From Lasiosphaeria ovina (Eukaryota; Ascomycota; Sordariomycetes; Sordariales; Lasiosphaeriaceae), in the NCBI GenBank assembly GCA_033439765.1, contig JAULSN010000013.1, positions 248,001 through 312,000 on the forward strand: a stretch of 64,000 bases of DNA. The letters are read 5' to 3'. Numbering within the stretch: position 1 is the first letter of the stretch; each line of letters opens with the position of its first letter. The translations under genes were made by a program, and so were the position numbers. The notes beneath the pieces were generated by a model. That model did not search any database. It saw nothing but the letters and a program-made list of their open reading frames with translations, and was not told the DNA's origin. Positions 44,001 to 56,500 of this stretch are shown in pieces.

Positions 44001-47000
44001 TCTACGCTGGCGAGCTTGTCGTACAACCTTGCCCGCCAGAGCGACGCGGGCCTGTCCACGCGGGTTGCCTTTTCTGCGCACTCTGTGGGTGAGCTGCAAG
44101 GGAGGTTGGCGGCGCTCGCGGCCGGCGACGAGAGCGAAAGAATGGTACGCATTCCCAGCGCCACCAAGCCCAAGGTGGTCCTCTGCTTTGGCGGGCAGAT
44201 CGCGTCATGGGTCGGGCTTGACCGGCAGCTGTACGACAGGGTGGGCACACTGCGGAAGCACCTGGACCAGGTTGACCGAGTGCTCGTGCGTACACTGGGG
44301 GCGCAGAGCATCTTTCCGGCTGTGTTCGTGCGCGAGCCGATCGCGGACACGGTCGTGCTGCAAACGGCGCTCTTTGCAACGCAGTACGCGTGTGCGCGGA
44401 GCTGGATCGACGCTGGTGTCCGCCCCGCCACACTGGTCGGCCACAGCTTTGGCGAGCTGACGGCGCTCTGTGTCGCGGGCGCCCTCTCCCTAGAGGACGC
44501 ATTGAAGCTGGTTGTCCGTCGTGCGGGGCTAGTTAGGGACGCGTGGGGTGACGACAAAGGAGCTATGATGGCCGTGGAAATGGAAGGAACCGGCGATGAC
44601 GGCGATGATGGGGCCAAAGCCGAAGCCGAAGCCTTGGTGGCTAGGGCCAACCGGCTCCAGAGCGCAAACAACCCACCCGTTAGTATCGCGTGCTACAACG
44701 GGCCGCGGAGCTTCACGTTAGCGGGCCCGTCTGAGGCTATGACGGCTTTGGATAACCTTCTCCTTGCTGACGGTCACGGAGACGACGATGGGTACAATAA
44801 CACCAAAACGCGGCGCCGCCTGCTCAAGGTCACCAACGCCTTCCACTCGGCTCTCGTTGACCCGCTAGTCTCGCGGCTGGAGCAGAGCGCGCGGGAGCTG
44901 AGGTTCCACGCACCGACCATCCCGCTGGAGCACGCGACGCGGGAGGATACGACGGGCGTGGCATTAACGGCACGTTTTGTTTCGGACCACATGCGGCGGC
45001 CGGTTCACTTCCACCACGCAGTGCGGCGCATCGCAGGCAAGCACGCCAGTGGCGGCGACGCCTGCATCTTCCTCGAGGCGGGCAGCAACTCTACCGTCAC
45101 GGCCATGGCAGCGAGGGTCGTTGGCGAAGGGACGCCACACCTTTTCCAAGGCGTCAACATTACCAACTGCGACAACGGCTGGGATCGGCTGACCGATACC
45201 ACTGTTGCGCTCTGGAAGGCCGGTGTCGACGTACAGCACTGGGCCCATGTGCACGACACGTTACAGCCACTTCTCCTTCCGCCGTACCAGTTCGACCCGG
45301 ATGCGCACCACTGGCTCGACCTGAAAGCTGTGCCGGCATCGACACGCTCGGAGCAGGAACAGAAAACGACCGATGACTTCCTCACGCCTTTCGGCGTCTC
45401 CCACGACAAGAACAAGGGGAAGGCTGCAGCGCTCTTCCGGATCAACACGAACATACCCAAGTACCTGCGGCTGCTCGCCGACCACGTCATCATCCACACA
45501 ACGCCCCTCTGTCCGGGGACGGTACAGATGGGGTTTGTCGTTGACGCAGTGCACAGCCTGCGCCCGCAGCTACGCGAAGACGGCGGGCAGGACGAGCCCC
45601 AGTTCCAGGAGGTCCAGTACCACTCGCCGCTGTGCGCTAGCGATGCAGGGGTCCGCACGAGCTGGATCGAAGTTATGGAGGATGATGATAGTGGTGGCTG
45701 GCGGTTCGAAGTGTTCAGTACCGAGACAGAGATGGTAGCGCACGGCCAGCCTCGCATAGCCCATACAACCGGGCACGTATCCTTCGGCTCCGCGAGTGAC
45801 AACGCGCTCCGGCGCGAGCTCGCGCGCTTCCACAGGCTCTTGGGGGGCTGCGACCTCCGAACCCTCGACTTGGTTCGCGGAAAGCGGACCGGCACCAGCA
45901 CAGACGACAGCGATGTCGAGGTCCTGGGCCGCCGCAGCATCTACCGACTGTTCGACGACATCGCGCAGTACGGCGACAGCTTCCAGCGGCTCCAAAAGCT
46001 GGCCGTGCGGGGGACCACGTCGGCGGGACACGTTGTTGCTCGCCATCAAATGTCTTTGCCTTCGGGTTCCAGCGAAGGTAGCTTTGATGCCTACCTGGCC
46101 GACGCCTTCTGCCAGATCGGCGGCATCTGGACCAACTGCCACATGAGAGATGACGATCACAACGACGACACCATTTACCTTGCCAGTGGTATTGATCAGT
46201 GGATCCGGGCGCCCGGGGTGCGCCGGCCGGGCGAGTTCCACATCTTCGCCACGCACTCGCCAGTCCAAGCCTCGGGCGATGGACGTCAGCAATGGGTGAC
46301 CGACGTTTTTGTCCTGGACGGCGTGTCCGGGACTCTGCTCGACGTCATCCTCGGCCTCGCCTATTTCCGGACGTCCAAGGCGTCGGTCGAAAAGATGCTT
46401 GCGCGCTTGGGCGACCCGGCTATTGTGACGCCCAAGAAAACACAAAAGCCGATAACCACGCGGATACAGACGACGCAGGCAGCAGCACTGACGCAGGCCA
46501 TCATAACTAGGACGGAAAATAGGCGATATCCATCACCCAAGCCGAAGCCAAGGAAAATACACAGCGCGAATAACAATAAGAGCCTACTGACCGTTCGCAT
46601 CAAAGCCGTCATTGCCAACATGTCAGGTCTCGACCCGTCCGAGATCAGAGACGACAGCAAGCTCGCGGATCTCGGCATCGACTCGCTCACCAGCATGGAA
46701 CTGACAAATGAGCTGGAAAAGGCCTTCCCAGACGTCGGCCTGCCCGAGCGCGAGATAGCTGCCGCGAGCGACTTGGCGGGTCTAGTACAATGCGTACTGG
46801 CGGCGGCGGCGTCGACTATGGTGGATGACGACAACGAGGACCTGCCCAGCACGACGAGCACATCTTCCTCGTTATCGTCACTGGACGCGGGTGCCAGGAC
46901 GGGCAGCAGTAGCAGCTTGACCACACCGCCTGCCGGCTCCGATTCAGGCAAACTAGACAAAGACGGCGACGTCCCTGTTTCGCTCCAGGACAGCTTGGGC

Positions 47001-48191
47001 CCGGCCTCAACGCAACTCCGGATGCCCGCCGTGATCGAAGCCTTCGGCGAGATCAAGTCGCAAACAGACGCGCGTATAGCCGAATGGGGCCTGGCGAACT
47101 ACGCCTCGGACGTTCTCCCGCTTCAGACGGAGCTAGCTGTGGCGCTGACGCTGGAGGCTTTCGAGGAGCTGGGCTGCAACATCCGGGGGGCCGCACCAGG
47201 TCAGCTTCTCCCGTGGATCCCCCACGGCGGAGAGCACAGCCGGCTCGTCGACCACCTCTACCGGATGCTGCGGGACGAGTGCGGTGGGCTCGTCACGTTG
47301 GACGGGAAAATTGCCAGGCGCACGGCCGTGGCAGCCCCGACTCGGCCCAGCAGCCAGGTCCTCGATGAACTCCGCGCGCGCTTCCCAGACCAACAGATAA
47401 TTGATCGGCTGACGCACCACGCCGGCGGCAACCTAGCGCGCGTGCTGCGGGGTGAGACGGACGGGGTACGGGTCGTGTTCGGCGACCCAGTTGGGCGCGA
47501 GCTAGTGAGCCGCTTTTATTCCGAGTGGCCGCTCTTCCAGGCACTGCACGCGCAGCTGGAGGACTTCTTGGGCGGGCTGGCAACGGGGCTCGAGCAGGGG
47601 CAGGAGCCGTTGCGGGTGCTCGAGATGGGTGCTGGCACGGGAGGTACCACGCGGCGCATCCTGCCGCTGCTGGCGCGCCTAGGCGTGCCGGTCGTCTACA
47701 CCTTCACGGACCTGGCGGCATCGTTTGTGGCGGCCGCGCGCCGCAGCGCCTGGGCCAAAGAATACCAGGACCACCCGCGGCTTCGGCTCGATTTCCGCGT
47801 GCACGACATTGAAGGAGCGCAAGAGTCGGAAGAACCCGAATTGGCGGGCTCGCAGCACATTGTTCTGGCGACCAACGCCGTGCACGCGACGCGCTCGCTC
47901 GCGCGCAGCCTGGCCCACATACGACACGTGCTGCGGCCCGACGACGGGGTGCTGCTGTTGTTAGAGCTCACGCAGGGGTTGTGCTTTCTCGATCTGACAT
48001 TTGGGTTATTTGAGGGTTGGTGGCTGTTTGACGATGGACGTACACACGCGCTGGCGACGGCGACGAGGTGGCAGACTGAGCTGCATGGCGCGGGATTTGG
48101 GCTCGCCGACTGGACCGATGGCAAGAGGCCCGAGACGCGTATGGAGAGGCTGATATTCGCTGCGGCGAATCCGGATACAAGGTTGATGTGA
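41095..48191 (+). CDS. Non-reducing polyketide synthase 2, SAT-KS-AT-PT-ACP-CMeT, no release domain
   Basis: Two exons, 41095-41811 and 41913-48191, encode 2,331 residues; the intron interrupts the SAT domain as in PKS1. SAT has GLCTG and GRYHSA. KS (about 443-865) has DTACSSS with Cys631 and EAHGTGT. AT (990-1300) has GHSFGE with Ser1084. PT (1395-1725) keeps His1430 in LADHVI and Asp1636 in LADAFCQIGG, but its first motif is less canonical than in PKS1. The single ACP has GIDSLTSME with Ser1830. CMeT (1930-2320) has EMGAGTGGTTRR at 2143-2154. The stop codon follows directly after the methyltransferase fold, so there is no thioesterase, reductase or cyclase domain. Release must occur in trans or the chain is passed on. 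A Gln run in SAT and an Ala run near residue 400 come from short repeats. Confidence 0.95.
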
Positions 48192-49078
48192 TGCGATGTC
48201 GCTGGTGGGGGGCGGTTTTGTTGTTTTTTAAGTGTTTTTTTTACTGCGTATCCGTAGAGCTAACGTTACTCCAATTTGTATTTGTCTCTTGTCGCCATTG
48301 CTGTTTTTGTTCTTGCTGATGGACGCAATCCCACCCTGCGCACCGTGAGACCCATGCCTGCAATGACGAAGTAGGCGGTCGGCATGGTGAAACTCGGGTT
48401 TATAGCGAGGAGAATTGAGTTGGGAGAGCCGCGTTCAACTTCGTGATGATGATGAGAAAGAATGGAGGCGGTGGTGAGGCAGCTCGTGGTTTGTAGTTTC
48501 CAAGCTGCAGCCCAGAAGGCCGCTGATGACTGATGACCCCGCTTCTCCAGAAGTGGAGCATAACCCTAACCCTTCCGGGACTGTGGGGTTGCCAGGCCTA
48601 ATTTCCAGCGCTTACTTCTTAACTAAAGGAGCTGCGAGCAAAGCAAACTTGCCAAACTGTTTCTTACCTAGCTCGGAGGCTCTTTTCGGCTCCAAGTTCC
48701 GTCATTCCTCATATGCCCTCGGCCAACTCTCCAATCGCCAGACCCCGAGCCACTGAGGTAAGCCGACTTGGTCCTGCGCTTTTCCACTCTCCCGTCAAGA
48801 ACTTCTGCGTGTTGGCAAAGCTCCCCACCCAACCCAATGCTTCCCACCTTGCCATCCTGGGCGGTGCTTTTGACCACGTCTTGGAGCACCTGTGGGGGCA
48901 GCCCAGACCGAGGTAAGAATATTTCCACAGCGACTGAACATCCGGCGTTCGCAAGTCTTTGCAATCGCGAGATGAGGTGTCCGTTGGAAATACCAGGACG
49001 GCTAAGCATCTCCGTCACCAGCCGTGACAAACACGCCCGCTTTCTGCTCCAGCAGTCACCCATCCCGAACAGGGCTGA
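48192..49078. other. Intergenic stretch downstream of PKS2
   Basis: T-rich DNA after the PKS2 stop, then mixed sequence with overlapping frames of up to 151 codons on the minus strand. None shows family features. A short TAACCC repeat is at 48561. The GC content and tone change here, consistent with the right boundary of the cluster. Confidence 0.5.
48561..48572 (+). repeat. Short telomere-like repeat
   Basis: TAACCCTAACCC, two units of the usual fungal telomere repeat (TTAGGG on the other strand). Alone it can be chance; a similar motif is at 58497. Confidence 0.35.
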
Positions 49079-49732
49079 TCTAACGGCCTGCTCCACCCGC
49101 TGCGCCTTGCCCTTTTTCGTCATCCTCTCCGTACATCGCTACGCATCGATACTTTCGATGCTGCCGGGGCAGGGGATGCATCGCCAAAGATCGACAGCGT
49201 CTGGCTCCTCGGCTGGCTGATCATTGCGGTGCAGCTCGCCATCTCATGTTTGCCCTGGGCGCTGTACGGTGACTAGGCCATCTTCCTTGTTACGGCCGCT
49301 GTGACGTTTTTCGCCATCACCACCGGCAGTCTGAGGTTAGTGGGCTCTGGAGAAGTGGCCAGGCAGACGACTTAACGAGCCCTCTGAAAAGGGGCGCCGC
49401 TACCGGCTCAACCAGTGCTGGCTAGTGTTGACACTGAGAGCGGGAATGCCCCTCAAGCCCCGCCAGCCCCCGCATGCGAGTGCAAGTTCAAGCCCAAGAC
49501 CAACTCAGTTTGTCTTACGCGAGGCAACGGATTCCCACATGTCATGGTCATAAACGGCAGCGGCACGGCGTGGGACCTGGAGACGCTAGCCACGGCAAGA
49601 TCCGAGGCCTTGCCCGAGACCCCTTGGAGTCTGGGCATCCTGGCCTTAGCCTGGACCTGCCTCCTCATCAGCATGTTAGGGTTGCAGGCTAACACGTGGT
49701 TCTTGGTGGTAGTGGGTGGTCTCGGCACGTGA
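49079..49732 (+). pseudogene. Decayed membrane-protein gene
   Basis: An open frame from 49079 gives KIDSVWLLGWLIIAVQLAI and CLPWALYGD, is cut by TAG at 49274, then continues AIFLVTAAVTFFAITTGSL in the same frame. A possible intron (49336-49425, GTTAGT...CTAG) links it in frame to VDTESGNAP... and SVCLTRGNGFPHVMVI, then two hydrophobic helices (LGILALAWTCLLISMLG, NTWFLVVVGGLG). The pattern recalls a multi-pass membrane family common in Sordariomycetes, in which I believe the stop position is usually Trp; this is from memory and unchecked. TGG to TAG would fit RIP-like mutation. No start codon is visible. The end may extend past 49732, since GTGAGA there could be a donor. Confidence 0.4.
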
Positions 49733-50566
49733 GAGCGGCTATCTGCTCCCGGTGCAGTGGGGCGTTGTCAAGAGGCGGGCAGGTATCGGCAAGTGCGCCT
49801 TCACGACTGCGCCAGTGCACGAGATGCGCGATCTCGTTCCCGGAAGCTTGTACATATAAACTGTGAGGCGATCCCCCGGTCATTCAGTTCATAGTCACTA
49901 GTAACTACTGAACGAAAGGTAGGGTCGGTTGTGGTGGCTGTATTCTGCTCTGTTCTATGTAAAAGGATCACGAACTAGTTCTACGGGGACAGGATTCGGG
50001 CTCGTTTGGCGATGCTTCGTGGTCACGTGCTTGGGTAGGTGTAGCCCGTGCGCGCAGGGTCACGTGAAGAGTGTGTGTGCCCCGCACCATGATGGTTCCC
50101 CACTTGTTTTCCCTGTTGACCAATCACAGCCCTGCAGCCGCGTGAGCCGGTAATTCCTACAGTCATGTTATAATCATGAGGTTACCGACAGATCTCCTGC
50201 AGAGCACAGCCAACCAAACAATATCGCACCCACAGTGGTGCGGGATCACGAAAATAAGATCAGAAGATGGACAACATGTGAGTTCTAACGAAATTCCAAG
50301 ACCAATGAACGTTTTTAATTACGAGATGCTTTGCAGGCTTGAGAAACCTCGACACATAGATTTGTGGACGGGATGCAGAGATGCTCTGACATGGCTCGAA
50401 CTCCATCTAGACTTGTGGCCTGATATGGCAACAGCATGCGTGCTCCTTTCGAATCGCGAGCTGTCATATCATGGCAACTGCTCTCGTCCCCTCCCAAGCT
50501 TCAATCGCAAGAACAAATCTTTCTTTCAACGGCGCCTACAAGTTCTGATTCGTCAAACTCGACAAA
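49733..50566. other. Upstream region of the Hint-domain gene
   Basis: 834 bases with no recognised gene. A 147-codon frame (50176-50619) overlaps the start of the Hint gene in another frame and has no recognisable features. It probably contains the Hint gene's promoter and leader. Confidence 0.45.
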
Positions 50567-53500
50567 ATGAACCTCAACACCCCCTCACCATCCATGACTT
50601 GGGGATCGGCAAGCCTTGAAGGGCTTTTCTCAAGCAACGCGGCTTCTAAACCACTTCGAGTTTCTGAGGTCCGAGCCCGCCTGGGAATAAAAGAGGACAG
50701 CAAGAAGCGAAGAGCAATGAGACGGGCGCTACACAAGAAGAAGCTGAAGCAAAGCCGGCGGAGTCCGAAAGGTGCGTGAGTGTGGCATCTATAATTATTA
50801 GTGCTGCTGATTAGTACAGAACTTCGAGATGCAATCCGAACCAATCCCATGCAATATGGATGCCCAAGGGCATTCAAGGTCCTCGCCGCTGGACAGGATG
50901 TCTTTGGCCAGTGCAAACTCCACGACAAGTCGTTCTACCAAGATGAGGAGCAGCGCCTCTATTTTCCTGCATTTGGCGTTCCTGGGCAGCCTGTCAGACT
51001 GAACAAGTGAGATGTATCGCCACATTAATGATTAAGAACGCAAACCACTGACTCCACTTGCAGTTCTTGGATCAAGCCTGACAATGTCGATGTTTCTGCC
51101 GACAAGACGTTCTTCACGATTCGCGCCGGCTCGCTGGCTCTGTACCTGGACTTTACACTGCCAAATTTACCCACTGGGTTCCTCTCCACTCCAAAGAGCT
51201 CGTATGCTCTGCGCCTCGAGCCAGACGCTGTGGTATACGCCGTCCAGGTATCTGCAAATGCCGGGGCAGCGAGGTCCCAGGATGCACTCAGTTGGGACGA
51301 CAAGTCGCCCGACTCGCCATGGCAGACAGCTACATGGGAGCAAGACACGATGCGATTCGCCTTCGACACAATCGTCATCGACGGGGACTGGGGCGACAAG
51401 GAGCTCCTCAACGAAGTGTCGTTCAGAGATCTGCTCACCGGCAAAGCCTTGGACCTTGGCCTCGCGAATAGGGGCCTCTACTCGTGTGATATGGCCGAGA
51501 TTCAGCCGGGAAACGATATAATTCTCAACGTCGGGGTCCGTCCACGAATAATCCCAGCCCCTCCGGCAGAGCGATCAAACCGCAGTGTCAAATCTGTCTT
51601 CCCAGCCAAGGCTACGTTCCGATTCGACGAGTTGGGGGCCAGTTTCGTGGGCGCCTATGCGTTGGCAAGCGAAGGCGATGTCTACGCCGTGAAGGGATTT
51701 GTCCATGATGGCGTGGACTCTGTTCGGTTCGGCAACGAGCAAGTCACCTTCAGCTCACATCTCGAACCCCTGAAGGACCCCTTTCTTGGAAGATTCCTCG
51801 GCGGCCTTAAAGATCAGACCGCTCTCGACGTTCTGGGCCTGATGAGCCTCAACCCAATGCAGCCCGATCCACAGAGCGCCACAAACTCGCGCGATATCGT
51901 CTCGTCAGTTGCAGATTCCGACTTTCACAACATCATAACCTATTACATGGATGACGACATACGCAAGACCTTTATACAGGACGATCTCATCACATTTTCA
52001 GACCCCACCGTGTTGGCCATAGCCAAAGACACGCCCGAGAACGCCGCTGCCGTGTCTGCGTTTTACAAGCAACTCCAGACGCCGTATGTGGTCGCCAGGC
52101 TGGCGCAGATGCCATTTGACCTCTCCAAGAGCTGCAATGCCGTGAGAGCCCAGGCGCAGCTCAAGGACATTCCGGCCAACTCAGATGTCTATGCTCGCCA
52201 CTCAGACCTCCTCTATCAGTACCGCTTCCGTTGCCAGTTCCCGGTGTTTCAGCACTATCTCGACGACCAGGCCAGCCGCGACTACTCTGACGCCATGCGA
52301 ACGGCTGCCAAGAACATGAAGAACCGCATAGCCACTGCTGCCGCCGACCTGCTTTCCGAGGGCGGCGATGGCCAGACTGCAGCCCTGAACTTGATTGCCG
52401 CCCAAGACGACATCGACCAGCTGTGCGAATGGGCCATCGACAAGAAGCTGTACTGGGCCTTCCGCTTATACGACCATCTCGTGTCCGTCTATCTCCCCAC
52501 CCTCTACGACCAAATCATGGATCGAACTATGTCGCCCCAGGTCTGCCGGCTCCTGAAAGCGCACAGCTGTGTGCTCAGCCTGCTGGAGTACAACCAAGAC
52601 AACACCACTGCCACTGGCAAAGGCAAAGGCAGGACCTTTCGTGTAGCATGGAATAACTTGCTGATGCTCTTCAATACGAGCACGGTGGTTCCGCAGTACA
52701 CCGACGTCAACACCCACTCGGATCTCTTTGACAACATCCTCAAGGGCACTCTAGAGCGGCTTTCCACCACCTCCAGCACGGCAAAAGTGGTTGCTACTGC
52801 CGCCAAGAACGCCCAGGTTCTCGCCACCGATACGGAGACTAGGAAGAGGCTCTTGTGGAGCTTCAATAACTGCAGGCGGTCAAAAAAGGGGGGCACTACA
52901 AGATGGGAATCCTTCCTGAACGGATTCTACGCCCTCGTCCAGTCGGCGGGCTGGTATCAAAAGCTGGTCAACGTCACCGAGCTAGCAGAGCTATTTCTGC
53001 AGGTTACATGCGCCGCCCTACTGGCTTTCCCCATGATTTCTCGATTTCCGGACGGATGGGCCTCGGTGCCTGCTGACAAGAAAAACGACATCCTCGCGTC
53101 GGCGTCGGGCGTGGCCCTCACATTCGTCATCAAGTCAGCTGCTGACAGCCTGCGGATGGGGAGCATGTGGAGCGATGTTGGCGGCTTTGCACCGCACTTC
53201 AAGGCCTTCTTTGGTTTTGGCCAGGTTCTAACACAAGCTCCCGATACTGGCTTGATAGTAAGCCCACCTCCTTTTCAAACAATAAATTACTACTACCCCG
53301 AAGACACTGACCACTGGCAGATCCAAAGCCAGATCGTGGCACAGTACAACAGCACGGGACCCAAGTCCATGCACCTGCCCGTGGCGACTGCCGGCGGCGG
53401 AGGCGAGGGCTCAGGGAGGAAACGGGTCGCTGCCAGAGGCAAAAAAGGAGTCGGCATGTTCATCGCCCTTCTTGGGTTCGACTTCATCCTGATCATGAAT

Positions 53501-56500
53501 CCCGCCGACGTGGCCATCATGTATGGCATTATGACCGTCGTCTGCCTGGTGAGCATGATCGAATATGCGATAAAACTCCACAACGTAGACGACTGGCTGA
53601 GCAAGTCATTCTTCAGCGTCGCCGTCGCCATGTTCTCCTTCTGTGTGATCGCCATGGCGGCCGGTTTCGTGGCGACAACCAATCTTGTCACGGCGGCTGT
53701 TGCGCTCCAGCTCATCAGCGATGTAGTGTGGCCATGCTTGGAGCTGGCCGCGGTGCTCGCCTTTGCGGCCATCGTCCTTGCTATTGTTTCTGCCTTCATG
53801 CCGAAGCCGAAGCCTAAGCCAACGCCCATCCAGACCTTCATGAACAAGCACGCTGCGCCGGCTGGTTTGGCAATGTTGCACAGGACGGACATCGACTACT
53901 TCAACGTGGTTTCCCACGACAACACCCACAAGTCCCTGAACGGCGTCTCGTTCCTCGCTAGTGACCCTGGTCACTTCTTGCAGCTTGGTCTAGCGACGAC
54001 GAAGGACAAGTACGCGATCCAGCTATCCGCAACTCTCACTCATCTCCCAGACACCTGCTGGTCTGTTTGCACGGACTGTCAAGGCCAAACAACCATATTC
54101 ACCTATGCCATCAGCGCCGATGGACGGCAATTGGCTGTATGCTTGACGCGCGGCGACGGAGACACCGACGGTGTCTTGGCACTGCCGGCTCCGTCTGAGA
54201 ATACTACAGCGGCTGAGGAAGTCAGGCGCCGCCAGCAGTGGAAGTTGAACTGCACGTCAGAGGCCAAGACGGAGTCCCGCGTGGTTGGCAACGAGACCAA
54301 GTCATTCCCGGTTTTGGCACAGTTTGAGATCACCCAAGGCACCAAGAAGCTCGCTCTGACCGTTGATGATGCCAAGACCGATTGGAAGGTCCGTCTTGTG
54401 GATTGCAATGATGATATCACCAACTCGAATTGGACGCTGTCGTTGCAGTCCATGGGGCCGTCCCCATTCTACTACGAAGTCCCCCAGTGGACGCTCACAC
54501 CTGAAAGCAGCGGCGAGACTCTCTTCGCCTATTTTGACGGAACAGCATCTCTGCCTCTGGCCGTGTCTGTGTCGCCAGCATTGCCTCGCTTTCTTCGCCT
54601 TTCCGAGTCCACGGACTCTGTAGGGGCCATCGAGCAGGCAGAAGGAGCAGCGCCCGTCCTTATGGCGCCGACTGTGTACACGACCACGGTATCCATCGAT
54701 ATCGACGGCAAGCTATTTCAGCAGCACGCTCTTATCACCATCTCGGTAGAAGACCAAAGCGTCGGACCCAGCATGTCGAGCCAACAAAATGTCGTGACCA
54801 TGGCTGAGTCTCGAACTTCTCCCCGCGAATCATCCACCTGGGCATCAGCGCGGGCAAAATGGACAAATATTGGGGAAGAGGAGGATCCCACGGCAGCATA
54901 CGACAACTGGATTCAGAATGCCCCGCCCATCTTCAAGTGGCAACAAGATAGTTCCATCCCGCTGAACCAGCACTGGACAGCCATGGCCGCTATATCGAGA
55001 ATGCAGACCTCGTTCGCCAAATATTCGTGGCCAGGAGGCGACTTTCAGGGATTCTACTTCAGAAGTCCTGTAGCTGGGCCGCCCCTAACTACAAAGGTTG
55101 GAACCGATCCCATCGACTACCAAGGTGCGGCGGCCGGCTATGTCGCCATGGCCATCAGGGCGGGAGACAGCTTTGCAGCGGTAAGAGCCCCAACCAGTGA
55201 GAAAAATGCAATTATTATGCCAGTATTAACCCATGGATAAAACAGGACGTAGTCGACACCACCAAAGCACAGCACACCATCGACGCCTTCAACACATTGC
55301 TCCACGACAACAACGTCAACAGGTTCCAGGAATGGGTGGCCTGGGACGGCAGCGCCCCAGTCACAGGCCCGCATATCACCAAGGGCGAGTACATCGACTG
55401 CCTGACCAAGTCTCCGTGGATGAGGATGCGCATCTTCTGGGCGTCAACACAAGACGGCTGGACCAATGCCTCCCTGGAAATGTTCTGCCATTTCCTGAAG
55501 CTGGCAGCACTCGGCTGCAGTGACGACGAGATCGGAAACGTGTATACACTGCTCACGGTTGGGGAGGAAGGCAAAGTCCTGAAACCGGAATGGTTCATCG
55601 ACATCAACCCAATGACCTGGCGCACTTGGACCGCCTACTTGTATCCTGCAGCCCCGGAGACGGCCATCACTGTGTCGCAGCTGGGAATCTCCAACCTCAA
55701 CAAGACCAAGCACTCGCAGTACTTCTCAGCTGGCACCGTCGTCACCATGACCTACCACGCCGACACCGTGTTCCTCGACGAGCTGGGCTACTACCACTCC
55801 TCGTCGGGCGGGTGCTGCCTCGAGGGGTCGAGCCAGGTGCTGATGGGCGACGGCAAGACGCTGAAACGCATCGAGCGCATCCAGCCTGACGACAGCGTGA
55901 TGTCCATCTCTTCTCTAGACGGCATCCGCCAGCCTCGTCGCGTGGCCTTTGTCTCGCGCCCGAGACGCAATGGCCGCTCTCTGTACGGATACAAGCGCCT
56001 GCCGGGTCTGCTGTTTACCGCCGACCACCCCATCTTCCTCTCTGGGGCCCAGATCGGCTTCGTGGATCCCGCCGCCGCGCTGCGCATCAACCCCCTGTGG
56101 GCAGCCTTTCCGCTCGCTCGCATCCAGGAAGATGAACTCGTCGTGACGTCGCCTACCCGGCAGCATGAGATTCTCTTCGACCTCGTACTGGAAGAAGAAG
56201 AAGGAGAAGAAGAAGAAGAAGATGGCAGCAGTGACGGCAATACCGCTATCCCGCCGAACTACATAGTCCGCAACGGCAACGACGAAGTCACCATCTGCAG
56301 CGAAGCGCCCAACACTACCATTCTTCCTTCCATGACTTGTTTCGTCCTCGCCTTCGCCCGCGCCATCGGCTCTCTGTCCACCACAGATAACGCAATGGCC
56401 TTCTTCCCCGACGGCCTGGCGGCGGGCGTCCTCGACTACTCGGCGCGCATCCGCAAGTACCGCGGGGCATGCGCCACTGCTGCTGCAGCTTCTGTTGCGA

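Noticed and set aside
50176..50619. 147-codon frame just upstream of the Hint gene
   Set aside because: It overlaps the Hint start in another frame and shows no family features. The Hint start at 50567 has its own good context.
50772..50801. 30-base version of the first Hint-gene intron
   Set aside because: It keeps the frame but is too short for fungal splicing. The 48-base version ending at 50819 also keeps frame and has a CTGAT branch-like site.
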